Source: Thioalkalivibrio sp. ALE14
GTDB lineage: Bacteria; Pseudomonadota; Gammaproteobacteria; Ectothiorhodospirales; Ectothiorhodospiraceae
NCBI RefSeq assembly: GCF_000376845.1
Contig: NZ_AQXY01000028.1
Span: 248,001 to 312,000, forward strand
Length of the DNA stretch: 64,000 nt
Direction of reading: 5' to 3'
How positions within the stretch are numbered: position 1 is the first letter of the stretch; each line of letters opens with the position of its first letter. Of the stretch, positions 50,591 through 59,859 are shown piece after piece. Below the pieces are notes generated by a model. That model made no database searches, was not told the origin of the DNA, and saw nothing but the letters and a program-made list of their open reading frames with translations. A program made the translations under genes and the position numbers.

Positions 50591-52642
50591 GTGTCCGAAC
50601 TGAATCCCCAACAACAGGCCGCCGTGACCACCACGGACCGCCCCCTGCTGGTCCTGGCCGGGGCGGGTTCCGGCAAGACCCGCGTGATCACCGAGAAGAT
50701 CGCTCACCTGATCGAGCGGCGCGGCCTCGCCGCACGCCAGATCGTAGCAATTACCTTTACCAACAAGGCCGCGCGCGAGATGCGCGAACGTGTCCAGGGG
50801 CGACTGTCACGCGAACAGGCCCGGGGCCTGAACGTCTCCACCTTCCACACCTTCGGGCTCAACTTCCTGCGTCGCGAGCTGCAGGCGGCGGGGCTGCGCC
50901 CCGGCTTCTCCATCCTCGACCCCGGTGACTGCCGGCAGCTGCTGCGCGAGATTACCTACCGCGACGATACCGGCTCCGAGGTCGACGCCCTGATTGGCCA
51001 CATCAGTCGCTGGAAGAACGACCTGATGACGCCGGAAGAGGCGCTGCACGAGGCGAGCCAGATGAGCGACGCCCCGGAGGCGATCGCCGCGGCCAACCTG
51101 TACCCGCGCTATCAGGACGCCCTGCGCGCCTACAACGCGGTGGACTTCGACGACCTGATCAAGCGCCCGGTGGACTGCCTGCGCGACGACCCCGAGCTGC
51201 GCAACCGCTGGCAGGACCGCATCCGCCACCTGCTGGTGGACGAATACCAGGACACCAACTCCGCGCAGTACCAACTGGTGCGCGTGCTGATCGGTGTCAG
51301 CGACGGGCTGACGGTGGTCGGGGACGACGACCAGTCGATCTACGCCTGGCGCGGTGCGCGCCCGGAGAACCTCGCACGGCTGCAGCAGGACTTCCCGCGC
51401 CTGGAGGTCATCAAGCTGGAGCAGAACTACCGCTCCACCAACCGCATCCTGCACACCGCGAACGCCCTGATTGGCAACAACCCCCACGTGTTCGAGAAGC
51501 GGCTGTGGAGCGCGCTGGGCGAAGGCGAGAAGATCGAGGTCATCGGCTGCTCCGACGCCGACACCGAGGCCGCGCGCGTAGTCTCCGAACTGATGCGCCG
51601 GCGCTTCCGCCTGAATGCGACCTGGGGCGACTTCGCCATCCTCTACCGCAGCAACCACCAGTCGCGGCTGTTCGAGAAGCTCCTGCGCGAGCAGGGCATC
51701 CCCTATCGCCTGAGCGGCGGCCAGTCGTTCTTCGAGAAGGCCGAGATCAAGGACCTGGTCGCCTACCTGCGCCTGCTCGCCAACCCGGACGACAACACCG
51801 CCTTCCTGCGCGTGGTCAACGTGCCGCGCCGCGAGATCGGGCCGGCCACGCTGGAGAAACTCGGCCACTACGCCAACCAGCGCGGGGCCTCGCTACTACA
51901 GGCCGCGCGCGGCGCCGGCCTGTCCGAATACATGGACGCCCGCGCCCAGGCGCGGCTGGAACGCTTCACCGACTGGGTCGACGGCTTCCAGCGCCGCGGC
52001 GCGGAGGAGGCCCCGGACGCGCTGCTGCGCGCCCTGGTCGAGGACATCGACTACGAGTCCTGGCTGCTCGAGAACAGCCCCAACCCGCGCGCCGCCACCC
52101 GGCGCATGGACAACGTGCGCGAGTTCATCGACTGGGTCGGGCGCATGGGCGGCGGCAACGCCACGGCCGAATATGGCGACGACGAGGCCGAGGATGACCG
52201 GGGCATGGACCTGGCCGACATCGTCAACCGCATCAGCCTGATGGACATCCTCGACCGCAACCGTGAATCCCAGGACGGCAACGAGGCCGTACAGCTCCTG
52301 ACCCTGCACACCGCCAAGGGTCTGGAGTTTCCACACGTGTGCCTGGTCGGTTTCGAGGAGGAACTGCTGCCACACCGCGTCAGCGTCGAGGACGACTCCA
52401 TCGAGGAAGAGCGCCGCCTGGCCTATGTCGGCCTGACCCGCGCCCAGCAGACCCTGCTGATCACCTACGCCCAGCAACGCTCCCGCTACGGCGAGACGAT
52501 CGACTGCGAGCCCTCGCGCTTCCTCGACGAACTCCCGGAAGAACACCTCGACTGGCCGGACGCCAAACCGCCGGACCCCGAGACCCAGCAGCTCACCGCC
52601 CGCGCCCACCTCGCCGGCCTGAAGGCCATGCTGGAGAAATGA
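50591..52642 (+). CDS. rep: ATP-dependent DNA helicase Rep
   Basis: 683 residues, superfamily 1A 3'-5' helicase. Motifs: LNPQQQAAVTTTDRPLLVLA (Q), GAGSGKTRVITEKIA (I), AITFTNKAAREMRERV, LLVDEYQDTNSAQYQL (II), VGDDDQSIYAWRGARP (III), LEQNYRSTNRIL (IV), LLTLHTAKGLEFPHVCLVGF (V) and RLAYVGLTRAQQTLLITYA (VI). GTG start at 50591. Length and the PYRLSGGQSFFEKAEIKDL block suit Rep rather than UvrD. It clears replication blocks. Confidence 0.95.
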   Translation: MSELNPQQQAAVTTTDRPLLVLAGAGSGKTRVITEKIAHLIERRGLAARQIVAITFTNKAAREMRERVQGRLSREQARGLNVSTFHTFGLNFLRRELQAAGLRPGFSILDPGDCRQLLREITYRDDTGSEVDALIGHISRWKNDLMTPEEALHEASQMSDAPEAIAAANLYPRYQDALRAYNAVDFDDLIKRPVDCLRDDPELRNRWQDRIRHLLVDEYQDTNSAQYQLVRVLIGVSDGLTVVGDDDQSIYAWRGARPENLARLQQDFPRLEVIKLEQNYRSTNRILHTANALIGNNPHVFEKRLWSALGEGEKIEVIGCSDADTEAARVVSELMRRRFRLNATWGDFAILYRSNHQSRLFEKLLREQGIPYRLSGGQSFFEKAEIKDLVAYLRLLANPDDNTAFLRVVNVPRREIGPATLEKLGHYANQRGASLLQAARGAGLSEYMDARAQARLERFTDWVDGFQRRGAEEAPDALLRALVEDIDYESWLLENSPNPRAATRRMDNVREFIDWVGRMGGGNATAEYGDDEAEDDRGMDLADIVNRISLMDILDRNRESQDGNEAVQLLTLHTAKGLEFPHVCLVGFEEELLPHRVSVEDDSIEEERRLAYVGLTRAQQTLLITYAQQRSRYGETIDCEPSRFLDELPEEHLDWPDAKPPDPETQQLTARAHLAGLKAMLEK

Positions 52643-52645
52643 AGA

Positions 52646-52677
52646 AAGGGTCCGGAGCCAGTCGGCTCCGGACCCTT
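52646..52677. terminator. bidirectional terminator between rep and the chemoreceptor gene
   Basis: Perfect 14-bp stem AAGGGTCCGGAGCC with GGCTCCGGACCCTT and a 4-base loop, a few bases after the rep stop and between convergent genes. Confidence 0.8.
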
Positions 52678-52700
52678 CAGCCCTCTCCCCCATTACGCCT

Positions 52701-54581
52701 TTACAGCCGGAAACGCGAGGTCAGCTCCTGCAGTTGAGCCGCGAGCCGCGCCAGTTCCTCGGTTGCCGCGGTCGTGTTTTCCGAAGCCCGGGAGGTCTCC
52801 TCGGCGACATCCCGGATGTTGGTCACGCCCTCGTCGATGTGCGCCGCCGTGGCACTTTGTTCCTCGGCCGCACCCGCGATCTGGTGATTGACGTCGGTAA
52901 TCTGATCGACCGAGGCCTTGATCCCGGAGAACGCTTCCTCGGCCTCGTGGGCATCGGCCACCGTAGTGGAGACCCGCTCCATACCGACCGCCATCGACTT
53001 CGACGACTGCCCGGCACGATCCTGGAGCTTGGTGATGATCTCCTGGATCTCTTCGGTCGAATTCTGTGTACGGCTGGCCAGCGTGCGCACCTCGTCGGCC
53101 ACGACGGCAAACCCGCGCCCCTGCTCTCCCGCTCGCGCCGCTTCGATGGCCGCGTTCAGCGCCAGCAGGTTGGTCTGTTCCGCCACACCCTTGATGACAT
53201 CCAGCACCACGGTGATGTTCTCGACATCCGACTGCAGGGCCTGGACAGACTCGGAGGTCTCGCCAACGGACGACTCCAGGGAACGGATGGACTGCAACGT
53301 CTTCTGCAGTGACGACTGCCCGACGTCGATATCCTTCTTGGCGCTGTCCGCGGACGTGGCCGCCCCCTGGGCACTGCTGGCCACCTCCCGGGTGGTCTGC
53401 GTCATCTCGTTCATGGCAGTGGCGATCTGCTCGATCTCCTGATGCTGCCGATGCATGCCCGAGTTGGTCTGCTGGGTCGTTGCGGACACCTGTTCCGCCG
53501 CGGAAGCGACCTGGCGAGTCGCATCGTTGATGGCCTCGATCATCGAGCGCAACTGAGTGAGCATTGTCCGCATCGCCTGCGAAAGACGCCCCGTTTCGTC
53601 GTTGCGCGCAGTCTCGGGGATGTCGTGGCTCAGATCGCCCTGGGCGATCGCGTCCGCCGCGTCCACCGCACGCAGGAGCGGGGCGAACGAGCGCTGCATG
53701 TACCAGTAGATCAGGATGGCCAGCCCCACGAGGACCAGGATCGAACTCGCAATGGCGACCCGGTTGATGAACGCCTGCCGCCCGAAGCTCTCGGTGAAGT
53801 CGCTCACGCTGACCAGGTGCGCCAGTGCCTCGCCATCCGGTGCGCGGACGGGGTGGGTTACGACGGAATAGGACCGCTCGCGACCGGAGGTGCGCGCGAC
53901 GCGCGTCTCGCCCAGCTCGGGGAGATTCAGATCAATCCGGTCCAGAAGATTGTTCTCCTCCGGATCGAAGGAGCGGTATTCAACACCGCCCCGGGCGTTG
54001 AAAATCAGGTTGAGGGAGTTATCGGCGCCCGCCATCTCGGCCAGGGCCGAGTTCATCTCCCGCATGAACACGCCGACGCCGACCAGATCGGCACGGTCAT
54101 ACAGGGGAAATGCCAGCACGGCGACCAGGACGCCGTCCTCGTCGCGCTGGATGCCGTTGAGGACATTGCCGGTCTCCAGGACCGACCTCACCAGCGGCTT
54201 ACGGACCGCTCCCGAGAAGTCGCCCGCACTGGAGAACTGGATGCGTCCGTCGGCGTTGACCACCTGGAGGCGATCCAGGACGCCCGACGAACTCATGCGG
54301 TTAAAGGTAGGCCGCGCGGCCGCCTGCAAGGCCTCGCGGTCGCCCTCGAAGAGCGCGCCAATCGCATCGCGGTTACGCGTGAGGCTCGGCACCCCCGGCT
54401 CCATCCGCTCGATCTCGGTGGAGATAATGCGCTCCCATAGCTGCCCCTTGCTGCTTTGCATCAGCTCCTCGAACCGCGTCTCCGTGACGCCCTGTGAAAC
54501 GCGAGCGAGGCTGATCAGGACGATCGAAGCGAGTACGAGGGCACCCAGTGCCAGCAAGGTCAGACGAAGTTTGAGCGACAT
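52701..54581 (-). CDS. methyl-accepting chemotaxis protein
   Basis: 626 residues. Membrane helix at the N-terminus ([20 protein letters not shown]), a periplasmic Cache-like sensor region to about residue 270, a second helix ([15 protein letters not shown]), HAMP, and a signalling coiled coil with the hairpin tip [40 protein letters not shown] and [13 protein letters not shown]. No NWETF-type CheR tether. ATG at 54581. No che genes are nearby, so it acts as an orphan receptor. Ligand unknown; the adjacent rhodanese gene suggests a sulfur link. Confidence 0.93.
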   Translation of the reverse strand: MSLKLRLTLLALGALVLASIVLISLARVSQGVTETRFEELMQSSKGQLWERIISTEIERMEPGVPSLTRNRDAIGALFEGDREALQAAARPTFNRMSSSGVLDRLQVVNADGRIQFSSAGDFSGAVRKPLVRSVLETGNVLNGIQRDEDGVLVAVLAFPLYDRADLVGVGVFMREMNSALAEMAGADNSLNLIFNARGGVEYRSFDPEENNLLDRIDLNLPELGETRVARTSGRERSYSVVTHPVRAPDGEALAHLVSVSDFTESFGRQAFINRVAIASSILVLVGLAILIYWYMQRSFAPLLRAVDAADAIAQGDLSHDIPETARNDETGRLSQAMRTMLTQLRSMIEAINDATRQVASAAEQVSATTQQTNSGMHRQHQEIEQIATAMNEMTQTTREVASSAQGAATSADSAKKDIDVGQSSLQKTLQSIRSLESSVGETSESVQALQSDVENITVVLDVIKGVAEQTNLLALNAAIEAARAGEQGRGFAVVADEVRTLASRTQNSTEEIQEIITKLQDRAGQSSKSMAVGMERVSTTVADAHEAEEAFSGIKASVDQITDVNHQIAGAAEEQSATAAHIDEGVTNIRDVAEETSRASENTTAATEELARLAAQLQELTSRFRL

Positions 54582-54693
54582 GACGCCCCCGGTGATCTTC
54601 TTGTTATGTAAAAACCTGAACCGCTGTGCGACGCTTCCAATGAGGCATCGCACAGCAAGTTCTTTAACGGCTTTTCAGGGGATTTCTTGAGGA

Positions 54694-55131
54694 TTATTCA
54701 ACCGGGTAACCAGCTTCCTGCCAGGACGGGAAGCCGAGACGATAGTAGTGGACACCGGTAAAGCCCCACTCCACCGCCCGCTCGGACGCAGCCGCGGTCC
54801 GCCAGCAAGGGGTGCTGTTGCAGTAGAAGACCACATCGGCATCCTTAGAGCCGATGAATTCCAGCAGCGACTCCTCGGTGATGTCGCTTTGGGACTGATC
54901 GCGCTCGACGGTCAGGTTGATCGCACCCGGGATACGGCCGGCTTCGTAGTCGGAGGTGCTGCGCACGTCGACAAACGGCACCCGCTGATCGAACAGGGCA
55001 CGCGCCTCCGCCGGGCCGACGTAGGTGGTGCCGTCAACGGTCTCGGGAGACTCGTAGTCAGCGAGCAGGGCGAACGGGAAAAGGAAGGCGAGCACGACAG
55101 AAAAGCGGGCAAGGGATCTAAAAACGTTCAT
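54694..55131 (-). CDS. exported rhodanese-like protein
   Basis: 145 residues. Signal peptide MNVFRSLARFSVVLAFLFPFALLADY, then one rhodanese domain: FVDVRSTSDYEAGRIPGAIN and the active loop VVFYCNSTPCWRTAAAS. The loop has Cys-x4-Cys-Trp rather than the usual Cys-x4-Arg, so it may act as a thiol carrier and not as a classic sulfurtransferase. Periplasmic. A CRP/FNR-like dyad lies upstream at 55171-55184. Confidence 0.85.
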   Translation of the reverse strand: MNVFRSLARFSVVLAFLFPFALLADYESPETVDGTTYVGPAEARALFDQRVPFVDVRSTSDYEAGRIPGAINLTVERDQSQSDITEESLLEFIGSKDADVVFYCNSTPCWRTAAASERAVEWGFTGVHYYRLGFPSWQEAGYPVE

Positions 55132-55170
55132 GTTTTATTTCTCCTGATGGGAACGGGATGCACCCATAAC

Positions 55171-55184
55171 GTGACGAAAATCAC
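55171..55184. promoter_or_regulatory. CRP/FNR-family-like dyad
   Basis: GTGACGAAAATCAC, matching GTGA-N6-TCAC, 40 bp upstream of the rhodanese gene in an unusually AT-rich stretch (about 55180-55300). It may bind a CRP/FNR-type regulator; unproven. Confidence 0.4.
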
Positions 55185-55325
55185 GCTATGTAACGTTCAG
55201 TTAACCCAACCAGGCACCTTTTGGCAAGGATTTTATTGTCGGATTTTTTTACATCTATACCCGCCATAATATGAGAATTTACTCACATAAGGCGCCAAAA
55301 CAGGGCAGAGCCCCGCGCCGCTATG

Positions 55326-57053
55326 TCAATGCCTTTGCAGGAGCTTCAGCCCCACCCGGGTGATGCGGGCGCCGTCCATTTCGCGGATAACCAGGCGCAT
55401 GGGGCCAAGATCGACGGCGTCGCCGACGACCGGTTCGGCCTGGAGCTCGTGGCGCAGGTAGGCCTCGAGGGTATCGCCCTGGCGTTCCGGCGGGACCGGG
55501 GCACCGTAGGCCATGCCGACCGCGCCCAGCTGGGCATCGCCGTTGAGGGCGAACTCGCCGAACACGCTGCGCTCGGTGAGACGCTCCGGCACCTCGTCCT
55601 TGGGCACGAACAGGCGGTCGAGATCATGCAGATCCGACGGAGCCACCATAATGTAGAGGTGATCGCCGGCGTGCAGATCCAGCAGCTCCAGGGTCTCCAG
55701 CAGCTTGCCGCCACGCAGGTGGGCCACCACCCGCGCGGTCCCCGGCAGGCGGAAGTTCGACCAGGCCTCGCGCACCACCGGCGTCGTCTCCGCCAGGCGA
55801 TAGCCCACCAGCTCCATCTCCTGCTGGCCGGGGATATCCAGCTCGGTGCGCTGCACGCGTGCGGTGGTGGGCGGCAGTTCCAGGCCCAGCCAGCGCGCCG
55901 AGGGCGCCACGGTCCAGCCCTGTACCAGCAGCGAGATCAGCACCACGAAGAAGACGACGTGGAAGAAGTGGCCGGCCAGCTCCAGCCCGGCCAGCAGCGG
56001 GAACAGGGCCAGGATGATCGGCACCGCCCCGCGCAGGCCGACCCAGGCGATGAACACCTGCTCGCGCCAGGGGAAGTGGAACGGATACAGGCAGATCCAG
56101 ACCGCCAGCGGCCGCGCGACCAGGATCAGCACGGCGGCGACCAGCCCCGCGTCCAGCGCCACCGGCGGCAGTCCGGAGGGCGTCACCAGCATGCCGAGCA
56201 TCAGGAACATGCCGATCTGGGCCAGCGAGGCAATGCCGTCGTGGAAGCGCTTGATGTTCTGCGACGCCTCCAGCGGCCGGTTGCCCAGCAGCAGGCCGGC
56301 CAGGTACACCGCCAGGAACCCGGAGCCACCGACCAGGCCGGTGAGCCCGAAGATGGCCAGGGCCCCCGCCATCGCAAACAGTGGATAAAGCCCGGCGGCC
56401 ATGGGCACCCGGTTGATCAGCGCCAGCAGGGCCAGGCCACCGCCAACCCCGAGCACCGCGCCCAGGCCCATCTGCTGGATGAACTCGACCAGCACCACCA
56501 GGCCGAACTGCTGATCGGGCATCAGCAGCAGCTCGATCAGCACGATGGTCAGGAAGATCGCCATCGGATCGTTGGAGCCGGACTCGATCTCCAGGGTCGC
56601 GCCGACACGGCTTTTCAGCTCCAGCCCGCGCGAGCGCAGCAGAGAGAACACGGCGGCGGCATCAGTGGAGCCGACGATCGCCCCGAGGAGCAGCCCCTCC
56701 AGCCAGGAAAGCCCCAGCCACCACACGGCGAACACGCCCGTCAGTCCCGAGGTCACCAGCACCCCGATGGTCGCGAGTCCCAGCGCCGGCTTCAGCCCGA
56801 TGCGGAAATTGCGTGCGGGCGTTCGCATCCCGCCATCAAACAGGATGATCGCCAGGGCCGCCGAGCCGATCAGATAGGCGAGGGTGATATTCTCGAAGAC
56901 CAGACCGCCCGGGCCTTCCGGGCCCAGCAGCATCCCGATGACCAGGAACACCAGCAACAGGGGCACCCCCAGCCGCGAGGTGATCACGCTCGAAAGGATG
57001 CTCCCCAGCAGCACGATCGCGGCCAGGAAGATGATCTGGTTGGAGAGGTCCAT
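55326..57053 (-). CDS. nhaP2: K+/H+ antiporter NhaP2 (CvrA) type
   Basis: 575 residues. About 12-13 membrane helices of the CPA1 type (GVPLLLVFLVIGMLLGPEGP, AIVGSTDAAAVFSLL with the ion-binding Asp, ESGSNDPMAIFLT, GLRGAVPIILALF), then a TrkA-C domain (HLRGGKLLETLELLDLHAGD) and a CorC/HlyC-type transporter domain (VFGEFALNGDAQLGAV). Exports K+ for protons, complementing Trk uptake and useful at high pH. The ATG at 57053 shares bases with the lpxR ATG on the other strand. Confidence 0.93.
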   Translation of the reverse strand: MDLSNQIIFLAAIVLLGSILSSVITSRLGVPLLLVFLVIGMLLGPEGPGGLVFENITLAYLIGSAALAIILFDGGMRTPARNFRIGLKPALGLATIGVLVTSGLTGVFAVWWLGLSWLEGLLLGAIVGSTDAAAVFSLLRSRGLELKSRVGATLEIESGSNDPMAIFLTIVLIELLLMPDQQFGLVVLVEFIQQMGLGAVLGVGGGLALLALINRVPMAAGLYPLFAMAGALAIFGLTGLVGGSGFLAVYLAGLLLGNRPLEASQNIKRFHDGIASLAQIGMFLMLGMLVTPSGLPPVALDAGLVAAVLILVARPLAVWICLYPFHFPWREQVFIAWVGLRGAVPIILALFPLLAGLELAGHFFHVVFFVVLISLLVQGWTVAPSARWLGLELPPTTARVQRTELDIPGQQEMELVGYRLAETTPVVREAWSNFRLPGTARVVAHLRGGKLLETLELLDLHAGDHLYIMVAPSDLHDLDRLFVPKDEVPERLTERSVFGEFALNGDAQLGAVGMAYGAPVPPERQGDTLEAYLRHELQAEPVVGDAVDLGPMRLVIREMDGARITRVGLKLLQRH

Positions 57054-58101
57054 GCCCCAATCATACCGGAACGCCCTCGGATCCCGAGGGCGTGAGCCCC
57101 GCCGCGCCCTGGCTGCTTTGCTACTCGGGACGACCCTTGCGGCGCTGACGGCAACCCCGGCTGCTGTGGCTGGCCCCGGGGTGGACGCCCTGCACTTCGA
57201 GTTCGAGAACGACCTGTTCGCGGGGGAGGACCGCTATTACACCAACGGCGTGCGCATCGGCTGGACGCGCAGCGAGGAGAAGGTCCCGCCCTGGCTGCAG
57301 GATGTTGCCGACTTCCTGCCTTTCTTTGTGGGCCCCGACGACCCCGGACGCCTGAAGGCCGCGATCCACCTCGGGCAGAACATGTACACCCCCGAGGATA
57401 TCGAACGCACAACACCCGACCCGGATGACCGCCCCTACGCCGGCTGGCTGTACCTGAATTTCAGCATGGCCCAGGAACACGACGACCGCCTGGACCGGCT
57501 GCAGGTCACCCTGGGCACCGTGGGGCCCGCCTCCCTGGCGGATCGCACCCAGAAAGAGGTCCACAGCTGGTCAAGCGCGCCGCAGCCGCAGGGATGGGAT
57601 CACCAGATTGGCAATGAACCCACGCTGATGGTGGCGTACGAACGTCAGCTACGCGGTTATACGCAACGTGCAAGGGGCGGCTGGGGCCTGGATCTGACCC
57701 CGCACTGGGGCGCGGCGGCGGGAACGCCATTCACCTTTGCGAATGCCGGCGCCATCCTGCGCGCGGGCCGCAACCTGCCGGGCGATTACGGGCCGCCCCG
57801 CATCCGGCCCGCCCTGTCCGGTTCCCACACCTTCGAGACCAGCGCCCGCGTCGGCGGCTATGCGTTTGCCGGTGTCGACACGCGGCTGATGCTCTACGAC
57901 CTGTTCCTGGACGGCCCGGTCTTTCGCGACGGTCCATCGGTCGACAAGCACCCCGTAGTGGGCGAATTGACCGCCGGCTTTGTGTTTCACATCGGCGCGG
58001 TACGCCTTGGCTACACCCACGTCTGGCGCTCGCGTGAATTCAGCGGTCAGGCCAAGGGTGCGGCCGAGTTCGGCTCGCTGCACGCCACCTGGCAGTTCTG
58101 A
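57052..58101 (+). CDS. lipid A deacylase LpxR-family protein
   Basis: About 349 residues of the LpxR/DUF2219 outer-membrane barrel family, whose members cut the 3'-acyloxyacyl group of lipid A. Signal peptide (RRALAALLLGTTLAALTATPAAVAG) then LHFEFENDLFAGEDRYYTNGVRIGWT (conserved Asn/Asp/Tyr), DRPYAGWLYLNFSMA and HSWSSAPQPQGWDHQIGNEP. The ATG at 57052 with GGAG six bases upstream is the only good start. It faces nhaP2 head to head. Confidence 0.85.
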   Translation: MPQSYRNALGSRGREPRRALAALLLGTTLAALTATPAAVAGPGVDALHFEFENDLFAGEDRYYTNGVRIGWTRSEEKVPPWLQDVADFLPFFVGPDDPGRLKAAIHLGQNMYTPEDIERTTPDPDDRPYAGWLYLNFSMAQEHDDRLDRLQVTLGTVGPASLADRTQKEVHSWSSAPQPQGWDHQIGNEPTLMVAYERQLRGYTQRARGGWGLDLTPHWGAAAGTPFTFANAGAILRAGRNLPGDYGPPRIRPALSGSHTFETSARVGGYAFAGVDTRLMLYDLFLDGPVFRDGPSVDKHPVVGELTAGFVFHIGAVRLGYTHVWRSREFSGQAKGAAEFGSLHATWQF

Positions 58102-58110
58102 ATACGGGGG

Positions 58111-59085
58111 TCAGAAGACCGCGGCCTCGACATCCGGGTAGGTGGTGGCCACCGAGCGGTCGATCTTGTCGTCGAAGCCCGGATAGTCGTCGACCAGTTC
58201 GCCCATGCGCTCGCGCACCAGCGGCACGGTCTCGAAATCGGCCAGGCCCTGTTCCACGCCCTCCTCGATCGCCGCCCACAACGTGACCAGGTAGCGCTGC
58301 AGACGATCCAGGGTCCGCGCATCCTCCAGCCGGCCGTGGCCGGGCACGACCACAGCCGGCTCCAGCGCGATCAGCTCGTCCAGCAACTCGATCCACCGGG
58401 CGACATCGCCATCCCAGACCGATGGCGCACGATCGCTGTAGACCACGTCCCCGGCCAGCAGGACCCGTGCTTGCGGCAGCCAGACACTCAGATCACCCGG
58501 CGAATGCGCACCCCCGGACGGGATGATCACGACCTCGGTCCCGCCGAGGTCGCGGGTGATGCGCTCGTCGACTGCGGTATCGGGCAACCGCAGCGTGGTA
58601 TCGCCAGTCGCACCCTCGGTCATCTCGCGGAAGTTCTCGACCCAGCCCTCGCCCTCGGCCTCCATGCGCGCAATGGACGCGGAACCGGCCATGATCTCCG
58701 GCTCCTCGTCGGCGAAGGCCGCGTTGCCCAGCCAGTGATCGCCGTGGCTGTGGCTGTTCACGATCCAGCGCACCGGCTCGTCGGTGACCCCGGCGATCGC
58801 TTCGCGCAGGGCCACGCCCATCGTCTCGGAGGAGCCGGTGTCGAACACCAGCACCCCGTCACCGGTCACCACGAACGCCATGTTCGCGTTCCAGCCGAGA
58901 TTTTCGCGGCTGGGGAAATCCCGGGCGGGCGTCATCACCGCGTAGACACTCGGCGCGACCGCCTCCGGTGTCATCGCGTAGTCCGCGGGCGCCACCGCGC
59001 CGGTCGAGCCCGCCGGCACGGCCTGCGGCAGGAGGATCATCACGAACACCAGGGCCCAAAGACCCCCTCTCGTCGGCATCGTCAT
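58111..59085 (-). CDS. exported metallo-beta-lactamase-fold hydrolase
   Basis: 324 residues with a signal peptide (GGLWALVFVMILLPQAVPAGS). Zn ligands: NSHSHGDHWLGN (HxHxDH), SGGAHSPGDLSVW (His), LLAGDVVYSD (Asp) and VVPGHG (His). All are present, so it should be an active periplasmic hydrolase. Similar exported enzymes occur in sulfur and quinoprotein systems. Substrate unknown. ATG 59085 follows GGAGGA. Confidence 0.88.
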   Translation of the reverse strand: MTMPTRGGLWALVFVMILLPQAVPAGSTGAVAPADYAMTPEAVAPSVYAVMTPARDFPSRENLGWNANMAFVVTGDGVLVFDTGSSETMGVALREAIAGVTDEPVRWIVNSHSHGDHWLGNAAFADEEPEIMAGSASIARMEAEGEGWVENFREMTEGATGDTTLRLPDTAVDERITRDLGGTEVVIIPSGGAHSPGDLSVWLPQARVLLAGDVVYSDRAPSVWDGDVARWIELLDELIALEPAVVVPGHGRLEDARTLDRLQRYLVTLWAAIEEGVEQGLADFETVPLVRERMGELVDDYPGFDDKIDRSVATTYPDVEAAVF

Positions 59086-59244
59086 CAGTCAATCTTCCTC
59101 CAGGCGGCTATCGACGCACACATCGGACCATAGACTCTACCCAATCACGGAAGTGCCGATCCTGCGCCGCCGCGCTCCCTGTCGCACCGTGCACCAACCG
59201 CGAATGCGTTAGCATCCGGAGAACGTCCCTGCACGGAGTTCACT

Positions 59245-59841
59245 GTGCGTCAGATCTCTCGCACCTTCCTGACCGGCCTGGCCGCCATACTCCCGGCCGC
59301 GATCACGCTGGCGCTGCTGTGGTGGCTGGGGAGCACCGCCGAGGAGGTGCTCGGAGGTCTGCTGCAGGCCATCCTGCCGGACCTGCTCTATTTCCCGGGC
59401 ATGGGGATCCTGGCCGGGATTGGCCTGATCTTCGGTCTGGGGGTACTGCTTCAGGCCTACGTGGTCCGCTGGCTGTTCGACTGGCTGGAGGGGCTGATGC
59501 AGCGCATCCCGGTGGTCAAGACCATCCACGGCACGGTGCGCGATGTGACTCGCCTGCTCTCCGGCGACATTCACGAGCAGTTCGGCCAGGCGGTGCTGGT
59601 GCAGTTTCCCGGCACCGACTTCAAGCTGGTGGGCTTCGTCACCCGCGAGGATTTCGCGGGCCTGCCGGACAACCTGGGTGGCCCCGAGACGGTCGCGGTC
59701 TACATGCCCATGAGTTACCAGATCGGCGGGTACACCCTGATGCTCCCGCGCGAGCGCATCGAACCGCTGGACCTGTCACTGGAAGACGCGATGCGCTACG
59801 CCCTGACCGCCGGTGTCTCCGCGCGCCAGAAAAAGGACTAA
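59245..59841 (+). CDS. DUF502 membrane protein
   Basis: 198 residues. Two N-terminal helices (FLTGLAAILPAAITLALLWW and GMGILAGIGLIFGLGVLLQA) followed by a cytoplasmic part with VVKTIHGTVRDVTRLLSGD and VFPGTDFKLVGFVTRE-type blocks typical of DUF502. GTG start at 59245. It precedes coaBC by 18 bp, so they are probably one transcript with dut. Function unknown. Confidence 0.88.
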   Translation: MRQISRTFLTGLAAILPAAITLALLWWLGSTAEEVLGGLLQAILPDLLYFPGMGILAGIGLIFGLGVLLQAYVVRWLFDWLEGLMQRIPVVKTIHGTVRDVTRLLSGDIHEQFGQAVLVQFPGTDFKLVGFVTREDFAGLPDNLGGPETVAVYMPMSYQIGGYTLMLPRERIEPLDLSLEDAMRYALTAGVSARQKKD

Positions 59842-59859
59842 GCGGGTAGAATCCGCCGC

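Noticed and set aside
55323-57095. 590-codon plus-strand frame opposite nhaP2
   Set aside because: Rich in Gln, His and Arg as expected for the reverse of membrane-helix codons; nhaP2 is clearly the real gene.
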